Origin: Streptomyces bottropensis ATCC 25435
Lineage (GTDB): Bacteria; Actinomycetota; Actinomycetes; Streptomycetales; Streptomycetaceae
Direction: 5' to 3'
NCBI RefSeq assembly: GCF_000383595.1
Contig: NZ_KB911581.1
Span: 1,529,727 to 1,593,726, forward strand
Length of the DNA: 64,000 bases
Below, in pieces: positions 1 through 8,355 of the stretch. Every line of letters begins with the position of its first letter. Positions within the stretch are counted from its first letter, which is position 1. The translations under genes and the position numbers were made by a program. Below the pieces are notes generated by a model. It ran no database searches and had not been told where the DNA came from. It saw only the letters and a list, made by a program, of their open reading frames with translations.

Positions 1-58
1 CCCGCCCGCCGCACGCCCCGCCGAACCGCCCGTTTCACCGGGGGAGTTGGAAGCACCC

Positions 59-1006
59 GTGACCACCTGGACCGACCACACCGCCGACCGCCCCATCGCG
101 CTCACCGCGCCCAGCGGCATCGACCGGGCCGCCCACCACCGGCTCGACGAGGCCTGGCTCGCCGCGGCGTGGAGTCACCCCACGACCCGCTGCTTCGTGG
201 TCTCCGGCGGACAGGTCCTCATCGACGAGACCCCGGACGGCACCACCGAACTCGTCATGACCCCCTCGTTCGAGGCCCCGCTCACCGAGGCGCACCGCTA
301 CTTCCTGGGCACCGACACCGACGGTGTGAGCTATTTCGCACTGCAGAAGGACGCGCTCCCCGGCCGCATGGACCAGTCCGCGCGCCCGGCAGGTCTGCGT
401 GAGGCGGGCATGCTGCTGTCACCGCGTGACACGGGTCTCATGGTGCACGCGGTCGGTCTGGAGAACTGGCAGCGCACCCACCGCTTCTGCTCCCGCTGCG
501 GCGAGCGCACGGTCATCGCGGCGGCCGGTCACATCCGCCGCTGCCAGGCCTGCGGCGCCGAGCACTACCCGCGCACCGACCCCGCGGTGATCATGGCGGT
601 CACGGACGACGACGACCGCATCCTGCTCGGCCGCCAGGTCCACTGGCCCGAGGGACGCTTCTCCACCCTCGCGGGCTTCGTGGAACCCGGCGAGTCCATC
701 GAGCAGTCCGTGCGGCGCGAGGTCCACGAGGAGGTCGGCGTCACCGTCGGCCAGGTCGAGTACGTCGCCAGCCAGCCCTGGCCCTTCCCCTCCAGCCTCA
801 TGCTGGGCTTCATGGCCCGCGCCACCTCGACCGTCGTCAACGTCGACGGCGACGAGATCCACGAGGCCCGCTGGTTCTCCCGGGAAGAGCTGCGGGCCGC
901 GTTCGAGTCCGGGGAGGTCCTGCCTCCCTACGGCATCTCGATCGCGGCCCGGCTGATCGAACTCTGGTACGGCAAGCCCCTGCCGACGCGGAGTCACATC
1001 GGTTGA
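59..1006 (+). CDS. nudC: NAD(+) diphosphatase / NADH pyrophosphatase NudC
   Basis: NUDIX hydrolase that cleaves NAD(H) to NMN(H) and AMP; members of the family also remove NAD caps from RNA. The middle of the protein carries a four-cysteine zinc ribbon (CSRCGER followed by CQAC). It is followed by a complete Nudix box (GFVEPGE, then REVHEEVGV) and the NudC-specific SQPWPFPSS signature. The 315-residue length is normal for actinobacterial NudC. I chose the GTG at 59, which has GGAAG just upstream; an in-frame TTG at 47 would add four residues. It converges with the mycoredoxin gene and is apparently monocistronic. Confidence 0.9.
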   Translation: MTTWTDHTADRPIALTAPSGIDRAAHHRLDEAWLAAAWSHPTTRCFVVSGGQVLIDETPDGTTELVMTPSFEAPLTEAHRYFLGTDTDGVSYFALQKDALPGRMDQSARPAGLREAGMLLSPRDTGLMVHAVGLENWQRTHRFCSRCGERTVIAAAGHIRRCQACGAEHYPRTDPAVIMAVTDDDDRILLGRQVHWPEGRFSTLAGFVEPGESIEQSVRREVHEEVGVTVGQVEYVASQPWPFPSSLMLGFMARATSTVVNVDGDEIHEARWFSREELRAAFESGEVLPPYGISIAARLIELWYGKPLPTRSHIG

Positions 1007-1038
1007 GCCCGGTCCGCAGCGGCTGGGACCCGCCGCCG

Positions 1039-1281
1039 TTACGCGCCGATCTTCTGCTTGACCTGCGCCAGCGAGGGGTTCGTGAGCGTCGAGCCGTCCG
1101 GGAAGAGGACGGTGGGGACCGTCTGGTTCCCGCCGTTCGCCTTCTCCACGAAGGCGGCCGAATCCGGGTCGTGCTCGATGTTGATCTCGTCGTACGTGAT
1201 GCCCTCGCGGTCCATCTGGCTCTTCAGCCGACGGCAGTAGCCGCACCACGTGGTGCTGTACATCGTCACAGTGCCCGGCAT
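1039..1281 (-). CDS. mrx1: mycoredoxin (glutaredoxin-like thiol oxidoreductase)
   Basis: Small 80-residue glutaredoxin-fold protein with the active-site motif WCGYC near residue 13 and a cis-proline segment (TVPTVLFPDG). In actinobacteria mycoredoxin reduces mycothiol mixed disulfides. Assignment to mycoredoxin rather than a generic glutaredoxin rests on the CGYC active site, the size and the host lineage. An exact SigR-type promoter lies upstream on the same strand, which fits the known place of mycoredoxin in the SigR thiol-stress regulon. It is transcribed divergently from uvrD2 and convergently with nudC. Confidence 0.88.
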   Translation of the reverse strand: MPGTVTMYSTTWCGYCRRLKSQMDREGITYDEINIEHDPDSAAFVEKANGGNQTVPTVLFPDGSTLTNPSLAQVKQKIGA

Positions 1282-1330
1282 GTCCCTGGCGCTCCTTCAC
1301 GGTCTGAGGGGTGCTGCTCGCAGTGAGTGG

Positions 1331-1356
1331 AACGTACGCGACACGCCCGCCATTCC
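1331..1356 (-). promoter_or_regulatory. SigR-type promoter of the mycoredoxin gene
   Basis: Read on the minus strand this is GGAAT, exactly 18 nt, then GTT, which matches the SigR (-35 GGAAT, -10 GTT) consensus. It ends about 50 bp upstream of the mycoredoxin start. SigR itself is encoded in this window at 32715-33386. Confidence 0.75.
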
Positions 1357-1521
1357 CGGACGCGGGTGGCGTCCACCACCCCGCGCGGTGAGTCCGCCGC
1401 ACCGGAGACAGGATGCCCGTCGCACCGTTACGCGAAGGCGACTGTCGTATTGATATGACCGCAGGGGCCTGCCTGTGGACAACTCGCTCAGCCGTCTCCG
1501 GCGACCTGGCAGCATGGCCAT

Positions 1522-3741
1522 GTGACAGCAGCAACGCACTCCACCCTCTTCCCGCGGGTCCCCGACTCGGCCGACGCGGTGCTCGACGGGCTCGACCCCG
1601 AGCAACGCGCGGTGGCGACGGCCCTGCACGGCCCGGTGTGCGTGCTGGCGGGCGCCGGCACGGGCAAGACCCGGGCGATCACCCATCGGATCGCCTACGG
1701 GGTGCGCGCCGGGATGCTCCAGCCCGCCGGCGTGCTGGCCGTCACCTTCACCAACCGCGCCGCCGGCGAGATGCGCGGCCGTCTGCGCCAGCTCGGCGCC
1801 TCCGGGGTCCAGGCCCGGACGTTCCACTCGGCCGCGCTGCGCCAGCTCCAGTACTTCTGGCCGAAGGCCGTCGGCGGCGGCATGCCACGCCTCATCGACC
1901 GCAAGATCCCACTCGTCGCGGACGCGGCCGCCGCCTGCCGCATCCGTCTCGATCGCAATGAACTCCGCGACACCGCGGCGGAGATCGAGTGGTCCAAGGT
2001 CACCCGGACCGTGCCCTCCGACTACGCCGCCGCGACCGCCAAGCACGGCCGCGACGCCCCCCGTGACCCGGCCGAGATCGCCAAGATCTACGCGACGTAC
2101 GAGGACCTGAAGCGCGAGCGGGGGGTCATCGACTTCGAGGACGTCCTGCTGCTCACGGTCGGCATCCTCCAGGACCGCCAGGACATCGCCGAGCAGGTGC
2201 GCTCCCAGTACCAGCACTTCGTGGTCGACGAGTACCAGGACGTCAGCCCCCTCCAGCAGCGTCTCCTGGAGCTGTGGCTGGGTGACCGGGACGACCTGTG
2301 CGTCGTGGGCGACGCCAGCCAGACGATCTATTCGTTCACTGGCGCAACTCCCGACCATCTGCTCGACTTTCGCCACCGCCACCCCAGGGCCACCGTCGTC
2401 AAGCTGGTCCGCGACTACCGCTCCACCCCGCAGGTCGTCCACCTCGCCAACGGTCTGCTCTCCCAGGCCCGCGGCCGCGCCGCCGACCATCGACTCGAAC
2501 TGATCTCCCAGCGCCCCCCTGGCCCCGAGCCCCGCTACACCGAATACACGGACGAACCCGCCGAGGCTGAAGGCGCCGCCCGCCGCATCCGAGATCTCGT
2601 CGCCGCCGGTGTGCCAGCCGGCGAGATCGCCATCCTGTTCCGGACGAACTCCCAGTCCGAGATCTACGAGCAGGCCCTCGCGGACGCCGGAGTGCCCTAC
2701 CAGCTGCGCGGCGCGGAACGCTTCTTCGACCGCCCCGAGGTGCGCAGGGCAGGGGCGGCGCTGAGAGCCGCGGCCCGCTTCGGGGGCAACGACACCGCCC
2801 TCGAGGACGCCGTGGACCTTCCCTCGCAGGTACGGGCCGTGCTGTCCGGCGAGGGATGGACCGGTGAACCGCCGGCGGGGTCCGGCGCGGTCAGGGAACG
2901 CTGGGAGTCGCTGGCAGCCCTCGTGAACCTGGCTCACGACTTCACCGCGGCCAAGGCCGACGCCACACTCGGCGACCTCGTGGCGGAACTCGACGAACGC
3001 GCGAACGCCCAGCACGCCCCGACCGTCCAGGGCGTCACCCTCGCCTCCCTGCACTCCGCGAAGGGGCTGGAGTGGGACGTCGTCTTCCTGGTCGGTGTCG
3101 CCGAGGGCATGATGCCGATCACCTACGCGCGAACGGACGAACAGATCGAGGAGGAGAGACGGCTCCTCTACGTGGGGGTCACCCGCGCCCGCGAACAGCT
3201 CTCGGTCTCCTGGGCCCTGTCCCGGTCGCCGGGCGGCCGCCCCAATCGCCGTCCCAGCCGCTTCCTCGACGGACTGCGCCCCGGTTCCACCGCCAGGGCG
3301 GGCCGGACCGGCAGCAGCGGCACCGGGGGCGTCGAACTGGGATCGGGGGGCGGCCGGACGGGTGACGTCACGGGCGGCACCGAAGTGGTCGCGCGACGCA
3401 CCAGCCGAACCCCTGCCCGCTGCCGTGTCTGCGGGCGCACCCTGCGCGACGCCGGCGACATGAAGCTGATGCGCTGCGAGGACTGCCCCTCGGACATGGA
3501 CGAAGGCCTCTACGAGCGACTGCGCGAGTGGCGCGCGGCCCAGGCCCTACGCAGCGGCCAACCGGACTTCTGTGTCTTCACCGACCGGACCCTGATGGCC
3601 ATCGCAGAAGCGGGGCCGAGCACTCCGGTTGAACTCGGTCGCATCCCTGGCGTCCGCGCCCGCAAGCTGCAACGGTACGGGGCCGATGTTCTGGACATCT
3701 GCGCAGGTCGGGAGCCTGCATGCGAGGACGGGAACGACTGA
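1522..3741 (+). CDS. uvrD2: ATP-dependent DNA helicase UvrD2-like (SF1, with HRDC domain)
   Basis: A 739-residue superfamily 1A helicase for DNA repair. Visible motifs are Walker A (GAGTGKT, about residues 43-49), motif Ia (TFTNRAAGEM), motif II (DEYQDV), motif III (GDASQTIYSF), motif V (LHSAKGLEW) and motif VI (LLYVGVTRAR). The C-terminal third holds a tetra-cysteine element (CRVCGR and CEDC). It ends in an HRDC-like helical domain, the arrangement described for mycobacterial UvrD2. The start is GTG at 1522. Wide spacing to its neighbours suggests its own promoter. Confidence 0.92.
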   Translation: MTAATHSTLFPRVPDSADAVLDGLDPEQRAVATALHGPVCVLAGAGTGKTRAITHRIAYGVRAGMLQPAGVLAVTFTNRAAGEMRGRLRQLGASGVQARTFHSAALRQLQYFWPKAVGGGMPRLIDRKIPLVADAAAACRIRLDRNELRDTAAEIEWSKVTRTVPSDYAAATAKHGRDAPRDPAEIAKIYATYEDLKRERGVIDFEDVLLLTVGILQDRQDIAEQVRSQYQHFVVDEYQDVSPLQQRLLELWLGDRDDLCVVGDASQTIYSFTGATPDHLLDFRHRHPRATVVKLVRDYRSTPQVVHLANGLLSQARGRAADHRLELISQRPPGPEPRYTEYTDEPAEAEGAARRIRDLVAAGVPAGEIAILFRTNSQSEIYEQALADAGVPYQLRGAERFFDRPEVRRAGAALRAAARFGGNDTALEDAVDLPSQVRAVLSGEGWTGEPPAGSGAVRERWESLAALVNLAHDFTAAKADATLGDLVAELDERANAQHAPTVQGVTLASLHSAKGLEWDVVFLVGVAEGMMPITYARTDEQIEEERRLLYVGVTRAREQLSVSWALSRSPGGRPNRRPSRFLDGLRPGSTARAGRTGSSGTGGVELGSGGGRTGDVTGGTEVVARRTSRTPARCRVCGRTLRDAGDMKLMRCEDCPSDMDEGLYERLREWRAAQALRSGQPDFCVFTDRTLMAIAEAGPSTPVELGRIPGVRARKLQRYGADVLDICAGREPACEDGND

Positions 3742-3754
3742 TACGAACTCATCG

Positions 3755-3794
3755 AAAAAATAGTTTGCGCATGCCCCAGGAATCCCCATAGGTT
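3755..3794 (+). promoter_or_regulatory. wblC promoter with AT-rich WblC/WhiB7-type element
   Basis: A run of seven A/T bases (3755-3761) lies three bases before a -35 like TTGCGC (3765-3770), followed by an 18-nt spacer and a -10 like TAGGTT (3789-3794). WhiB7/WblC is known to activate promoters, including its own, that carry an AT-rich stretch just upstream of the -35. The A-tract stands out in this GC-rich sequence and lies upstream of the wblC leader. Confidence 0.6.
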
Positions 3795-3905
3795 CTTAGG
3801 CACGAGAGCAGCGGCCTTCTCGAAGGCCCTGGTTTCGTGGTGTACTTCATATCCGTCGGATTGGCTCATGCCGGTCCCCATAGACGCCGAGAGGAGGCGA
3901 GTCCA

Positions 3906-4229
3906 GTGATCAGCATCAACACCAGCTTCATCAGCACGGTCAAAATGACCGATCGCTCGGCCGTCTCCCTGTGCATGCTCGGTGTCTCCAACCTGGGTAC
4001 CGGTCTGTCCGCCATCAGTGGCGGCCGTCCGGCCACCTCCGTGTCTCTGGCGGGTCTCCCCGTCCGTGAGCGCAATGAGCGACCGAGCAAGGCACTGGAA
4101 GCAGCAGTAGAGGCACAGGCCCAGGCCTATGCCTTCGCGGCGGCCGGTGCCGGATTCCGGAAGCAGACGACGCAGCATCACCTGATGTGGGCCTTCCGTG
4201 GGCCTGAACCCTGGAGTGATCCAGCCTGA
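3906..4229 (+). CDS. upstream ORF in the wblC leader
   Basis: A 107-codon leader ORF between the AT-rich promoter and the attenuator of wblC. The GTG start is preceded by a strong Shine-Dalgarno sequence, GAGGAGG at 3891-3897, eight bases away. The peptide has no recognisable domain. Its N-terminus is Ser/Thr-rich and its middle is Ala-rich. The stop codon lies 23 bp before the terminator stem, so a translating or stalled ribosome could influence folding of the leader. uORF-mediated attenuation is documented for whiB7/wblC. I infer that this ORF is the regulatory uORF, but an additional function of the peptide cannot be excluded. Confidence 0.6.
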   Translation: MISINTSFISTVKMTDRSAVSLCMLGVSNLGTGLSAISGGRPATSVSLAGLPVRERNERPSKALEAAVEAQAQAYAFAAAGAGFRKQTTQHHLMWAFRGPEPWSDPA

Positions 4230-4252
4230 TCGACGATCAGGCCGGCGCCTTC

Positions 4253-4296
4253 AGGGCCGCGGAACCCCACCCGGGATCCGCGGCCCTTCTGTTTGT
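4253..4296 (+). terminator. transcription attenuator (intrinsic terminator) in the wblC leader
   Basis: A perfect 11-bp stem (4253-4263 with 4277-4287, AGGGCCGCGGA arm) has a 13-nt loop and is followed by the T-rich tract TCTGTTTGT. It lies between the uORF stop and the wblC start at 4403. Its position and T-rich tail suggest premature termination of the wblC message unless translation of the uORF is disturbed. Confidence 0.7.
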
Positions 4297-4402
4297 CCCC
4301 GACCGGGGGCTACAGAGCGAAGGGGCCTCGGGACAAGAAAAGAACCCGGTACCAGCCGCCACCGGCCAACAGGCCGGAACGACCAGACGAGGAAGACCAA
4401 CC

Positions 4403-4771
4403 GTGCAACTCGAAGCGCACGCCCCGTCCGTACCGCCTTCCGAAACGATCCCCCCGCCCGGCCTCACGGAGGACTCCACCTTGACCCCGCTCACCGCGCT
4501 CACCGCGCTCGACGACGCCATCGAGAACCTCGGCGTACCCGTCCCCTGCCGTTCCTACGACCCGGAGGTCTTCTTCGCCGAGTCGCCGGCGGACGTCGAG
4601 TACGCCAAATCCCTGTGCCGCACCTGCCCGCTGATGGAGGCCTGCCTCGCCGGCGCCAAGGAGCGGCGTGAGCCCTGGGGCGTCTGGGGTGGCGAGCTCT
4701 TCGTCCAGGGTGTTGTCGTGGCCCGCAAGCGGCCCCGTGGTCGCCCGCGCAAGAACCCGGTCACAGCATGA
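4403..4771 (+). CDS. wblC: WhiB-family transcription factor WblC (WhiB7 orthologue)
   Basis: Fe-S-cluster transcriptional activator that switches on intrinsic resistance to ribosome-targeting antibiotics. The four cluster-ligating cysteines are at residues 49, 72, 75 and 81. The WhiB G-turn GVWGG is at 93-97. The AT-hook RGRPRKN, at 112-118, is the mark of the WhiB7/WblC subgroup and binds AT-rich DNA near the -35. Translation starts at GTG 4403 with GAGGAAG upstream. Control appears to be autoactivation plus attenuation in the leader. The next gene overlaps it by the tetranucleotide ATGA. Confidence 0.93.
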   Translation: MQLEAHAPSVPPSETIPPPGLTEDSTLTPLTALTALDDAIENLGVPVPCRSYDPEVFFAESPADVEYAKSLCRTCPLMEACLAGAKERREPWGVWGGELFVQGVVVARKRPRGRPRKNPVTA

Positions 4772-5091
4772 ACATCACCGGAACGATCGACCGCCCCCTC
4801 ACGCACGATCCCAAGAAGCAGGCCCCGATGAAGCCGTCCACGAGCGAGCCCCTCGGCTCCGTGACTCCAGACTGCACCACCACCGGCGCGAACGCCTCGC
4901 GTCAGAACAGGACCCGAGAAATGCATCTCATGCCAGAAGCCCTGGCTCGTGCGCATATGCACGAGCGCCTGCACCAGGCCGAGCAGGAACGCCGGGCCAT
5001 GCGCCTGGCGGTCGCCCGCCGGATGCAGCGCCGGGCCGAGCGCGCGTCGATGCGCGCCCGCCGTGCGCTCGCCATGGCGGTCATGCAGTAG
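4768..5091 (+). CDS. small basic protein translationally coupled to wblC
   Basis: A 107-residue protein of unknown function whose ATG overlaps the wblC stop codon, so the two are probably translated as a pair. The N-terminal half is low-complexity and polar. The C-terminal half is a very Arg/Ala/Met-rich segment (for example RRMQRRAER, then RARRALAMA) predicted by eye to be a long amphipathic helix. No known domain is recognised. A shorter product from the ATG at 4921 is possible. A role alongside WblC in antibiotic response is inference from coupling only. Confidence 0.6.
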   Translation: MNITGTIDRPLTHDPKKQAPMKPSTSEPLGSVTPDCTTTGANASRQNRTREMHLMPEALARAHMHERLHQAEQERRAMRLAVARRMQRRAERASMRARRALAMAVMQ

Positions 5092-5158
5092 CCGCCACGC
5101 GGCAACCGGCATCACCAGCCTGACCAGGCACATCAGAACCACCGACAGCAGTCGCTCC

Positions 5159-5194
5159 CCGCGGGGGCCGGTCCGAAAGGGCCGGCCCCCGCGG
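5159..5194 (+). terminator. strong hairpin downstream of the wblC operon
   Basis: A 13-bp perfect GC stem (5159-5171 with 5182-5194) encloses a 10-nt loop, 68 bp after the small basic ORF. There is no T-tract, as is common for Streptomyces terminators. Confidence 0.6.
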
Positions 5195-5240
5195 CGCGTG
5201 GTGACCCCGGATCCGTCGACCGCGGGGCTATCGTCGCCAG

Positions 5241-5450
5241 GTGACGAGTCTTTCCGGAGACAGCGACAACGGCGGCTCCGCCGCAGAACCCCAGACCCTC
5301 ATGTGCGCCCGCTGCGGCACCACCGCCGAAGCTCCTCAGCCCCTGTGGATCTGCTCCGTGGAGAACGGCCGACGGCACTACTTCTGCGCCGCCTGCGCCC
5401 GCGAGAACCTGCGAGCCATCGAGGGCCGCCTGGACTCCGCCTGGTGGTGA
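5241..5450 (+). CDS. small zinc-ribbon protein, conserved hypothetical
   Basis: A 69-residue protein with two CxxC knuckles (CARC near residue 22 and CAAC near residue 50) about 25 residues apart, typical of a small zinc ribbon. It begins with GTG at 5241 and ends in an aromatic AWW tail. Function is unknown. It lies between the wblC operon hairpin and the convergent ABC1 kinase gene. Confidence 0.6.
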   Translation: MTSLSGDSDNGGSAAEPQTLMCARCGTTAEAPQPLWICSVENGRRHYFCAACARENLRAIEGRLDSAWW

Positions 5451-5522
5451 GCCCCGAGCAGGGCCTGGGCCCGAGGACGGCTTCCCGGCGCCCACCCCTG
5501 TTCCGTCGACCGCACGAACCGA

Positions 5523-6878
5523 TCACGCCTCCGCGGCCGACTCGCCCTCCTCCTCGTCGAGCAGGAACCCCGGCAGCCACTCCTCCAGTTCGTCGCGCAT
5601 GCGGACGGTCGCGCCGAGCTGGCACAGCACGCCGATGGTGCTCAACGTCACCCGGTGGATGAGGAGGTAGGACGGAGGCAGGTTCAGCTGCTTGCCCAAC
5701 TGGTGGGCAGGAGAACGGGGGTCGGCGATGCGGGCGGCCTGGCTGCGCATCCAGCCGCGGGCGAAGGAGAACTCGTCGGCGCGGACCGGTTCGATGATGG
5801 GGTGCAGATAGTCGAGGACCGCGTCCGGGTCGAGGTCTATCGATTCCTTCACGAAGCCCTCCGTGCGGAGCATCTCGTAGACGGCCTCGGCCTCGCCCTC
5901 GATCGTCAGCCGCAGGGCCGCACCTATCGGGGCCGGCAGCCCGCCCGGCAGACGGTCCACCGTGCCGAAGTCCAGGACTCCGAGACGCCAGCCGAGCTTC
6001 TCGTCCGGCAGCAGACGGAAGTTGCCCGGATGCGGGTCGGCGTGCAGCAGACCGGTGCGGGCCGGACCGGAGAAGAGGAAGCGGGTCAGCAGCTGGCCCG
6101 CCCGGTCACGCTGCTCCTGCGTGCCGTTGGTGATCACTTCGGAAAGAGGGGTGCCCTCCATCCACTCGGTCACCAGCACCTGATCGCACTGGTGCACCAC
6201 GGCGGGAACGACGACGTCCGGGTCACCCGCGAACTCCTCCGCGTGGGCCTGCTGGGCCTGTGCCTCCAAGCCGTAGTCGAGCTCTTCGGAGACACGGTCC
6301 CGCAGCTCGGCGATGAGCGGTTTGATGTCCATCCCGGGGATCAGCGGACCCAGCAGACGAGCGAACCGGCTGAGCTGGCCGAGATCGGAGAGCAGAGCCT
6401 CGCCCGCGCCCGGGTACTGCACCTTCACCGCGACAGTGCGTCCGTCGTGCCACACCGCGCGGTGCACCTGGCCGATCGAGGCCGCGGCGGCCGGTTTCTC
6501 CTCGAACTCCAGGAACAGCTCCTGCCAGTTCTCACCGATGCGTGCTTCCAGTACGGAGTGCACCGTGCTGGTCGGCATCGGGGGAGCGGCGTCCTGGAGC
6601 TTCGTCAGAGCCGCGCGGTAAGGGCCCGCGACCTCCTCGGGGAGCGCCGACTCGAAGACGGACAGGGCCTGCCCGAACTTCATCGCGCCGCCCTTCAGCT
6701 CGCCCAGCACCTTGAAAAGCTGCTCGGCCGTGCGCTGCTGGAGTTCACGGCCCACGAGCTCCGCCGACTCACCGACGATTCGCTTGCCGAGTCCCCAGGT
6801 GGCCCGGCCTGCGATGCCGAGCGGAAGCGCGGCGAGCTTGGCGGTCCGGGTGACCGCCTTCCGGGGAAGATCAGACAT
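5523..6878 (-). CDS. ABC1/UbiB-family atypical protein kinase-like protein
   Basis: A 451-residue AarF/UbiB family member. It shows the family KxGQ motif (GAMKFGQALS), an alanine-rich loop that replaces the P-loop (AAAASIGQVH) and an invariant lysine (VAVKVQYP). It also has the catalytic DPHPGNF and the metal-binding DFG of LDFGTVD. UbiB relatives support isoprenoid-quinone or lipid metabolism; the actinobacterial substrate is not established. The ATG start at 6878 overlaps the end of the upstream ThiF-like gene by 8 bp, so the two form an operon. Confidence 0.85.
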   Translation of the reverse strand: MSDLPRKAVTRTAKLAALPLGIAGRATWGLGKRIVGESAELVGRELQQRTAEQLFKVLGELKGGAMKFGQALSVFESALPEEVAGPYRAALTKLQDAAPPMPTSTVHSVLEARIGENWQELFLEFEEKPAAAASIGQVHRAVWHDGRTVAVKVQYPGAGEALLSDLGQLSRFARLLGPLIPGMDIKPLIAELRDRVSEELDYGLEAQAQQAHAEEFAGDPDVVVPAVVHQCDQVLVTEWMEGTPLSEVITNGTQEQRDRAGQLLTRFLFSGPARTGLLHADPHPGNFRLLPDEKLGWRLGVLDFGTVDRLPGGLPAPIGAALRLTIEGEAEAVYEMLRTEGFVKESIDLDPDAVLDYLHPIIEPVRADEFSFARGWMRSQAARIADPRSPAHQLGKQLNLPPSYLLIHRVTLSTIGVLCQLGATVRMRDELEEWLPGFLLDEEEGESAAEA

Positions 6879-8136
6879 GCGCCCTCCAAGTCCCAGCAGG
6901 CCGTGCCGCGTGTGCCTTGCGGGACAACCTCGTTGACCGCTGTTGCTCCGCCATTGTCGCGCGCGCCTCCCCCTCCTTTGGGGTGTGTTCCCCATTACCT
7001 TTCGCCGTGCCGCCCTTTTCCGCGGCTGCGCAGGAACACGCCGGGTGGGGCCACACCGGACGAGGGTGCCAGTCGAACCCCGGTGCCGAGACCTCCCAGC
7101 GAGCGCCCGCGCTGGACGGCAGCTGCCCGTCGAGGAACGCCAGAGCGTGCCCCGCGGCCAGTCCGGCGACGGTCGCGGCCAGCGTGACATCGCAGGCCTC
7201 GAGCTGATGAGGGCGTCCGGAACGCCACTGGGCGACCAGCCGCGGCCAGGTCTCGTCGCGGTCGGCACGGCTCTGGTCGAGGCAGCCCGCACACCCCGTC
7301 TCGCCCGGCAGGACGAGGGGGCCGATCACACCCGTCCCCTCCACGACGCCGGCATAGAGGTGGGGCGTGCCCGAGTCGATGAGCGGTTCGGCGGCCGCGG
7401 GCTTCGGGGCGTGGACGTCGACACCGGCCCGCGGGGCGAGGACCACCAGGGAGAAGCCCGGCTCCTCGCGCAGGCGGTCCAGCGACATGTCCTCGGACGG
7501 GTCCGCGGGCTTCCTGGGACCCCGGCGACGACGCGGCGGGCGATCGGGTGCCGCGTGCCGGGCGGCTCGGCGTGCCGCCATGTCCCTGCGCTCACCGATC
7601 GACTCGGCCGGCAGACCACCGGGCGTCACATCCCACGGCTCGACCCGGCCGACATCGCGTACGTCCACCTCGCCGACGCCGGCCGCCGAGAGTACGGAGG
7701 CGATCATCGCTCCCACGCGACCCGCGCCCCGAACCTGCACTCTCAGTGACCGGCGGGCCGCCAGACGTTTCAAGGCGTCTCCCGGCTCGGGCGCGATCAA
7801 CGAGAGTGCGGCGGCGTCAGGACGCAGCCGCTCCATGACCTCGCGTTTGCCACGCAGCTCGTCCGCGGCCGGACCGCCGCCCGTCGCGTCGTCCAACAGG
7901 CCGGATCGAGTGAGGCGGTCCACCAAGCCGTCCACATGACCGTCCGGCAGGCCCATCCGCCGTCCCTCCTCCCGCAGGAGCGGCAATCCGCGTGTCCCGT
8001 CGAGCAGGGAGAGGAAACTGCCTGTCGCCGTGTCCATCGGGCCCAGCACCATGGCGTGCGCCGGTACCAGACCGAACTGCACGGTGTTGAGATCCCGCCA
8101 GCCGCGCCGGAGCGCGGGCTTCACCATCGGATGCAT
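6871..8136 (-). CDS. ThiF/E1-like adenylyltransferase-fold protein, divergent
   Basis: A 421-residue protein. The middle contains a Rossmann start resembling ThiF/MoeB proteins (VRGAGRVGAMIASVLSAAGVGEVDVRDVGRVE), although the first glycine-rich loop is weak. Four cysteines, in CAGC and CSC further downstream, could form the structural zinc site of E1-like enzymes. The N-terminus resembles a winged-helix or peptide-binding module. No obvious ubiquitin-like or ThiS partner is encoded nearby. It is the first gene of a two-gene operon with the ABC1-family protein. The substrate is unknown. Confidence 0.65.
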   Translation of the reverse strand: MHPMVKPALRRGWRDLNTVQFGLVPAHAMVLGPMDTATGSFLSLLDGTRGLPLLREEGRRMGLPDGHVDGLVDRLTRSGLLDDATGGGPAADELRGKREVMERLRPDAAALSLIAPEPGDALKRLAARRSLRVQVRGAGRVGAMIASVLSAAGVGEVDVRDVGRVEPWDVTPGGLPAESIGERRDMAARRAARHAAPDRPPRRRRGPRKPADPSEDMSLDRLREEPGFSLVVLAPRAGVDVHAPKPAAAEPLIDSGTPHLYAGVVEGTGVIGPLVLPGETGCAGCLDQSRADRDETWPRLVAQWRSGRPHQLEACDVTLAATVAGLAAGHALAFLDGQLPSSAGARWEVSAPGFDWHPRPVWPHPACSCAAAEKGGTAKGNGEHTPKEGEARATMAEQQRSTRLSRKAHAARPAGTWRAHV

Positions 8137-8355
8137 GATCGGCCCCCGTCAGCCTTGGATAGGTCCCTGTGTGTCGACGGTGCGTGGGCACGGTCCCGCC
8201 GACGAGTGCCAGCATGCACGGACCGCGACGAAGCCTGTCGAGAGTTGTCCACAGGCGGCGGCATCCGTATGACAAATCGGCGCTCGGAGTGCGGATCGAT
8301 ATCGAACCCTTCCGGAGGCGGGACTTCCCCCGTGTGCAGCGGGTAACGTCGGGAC

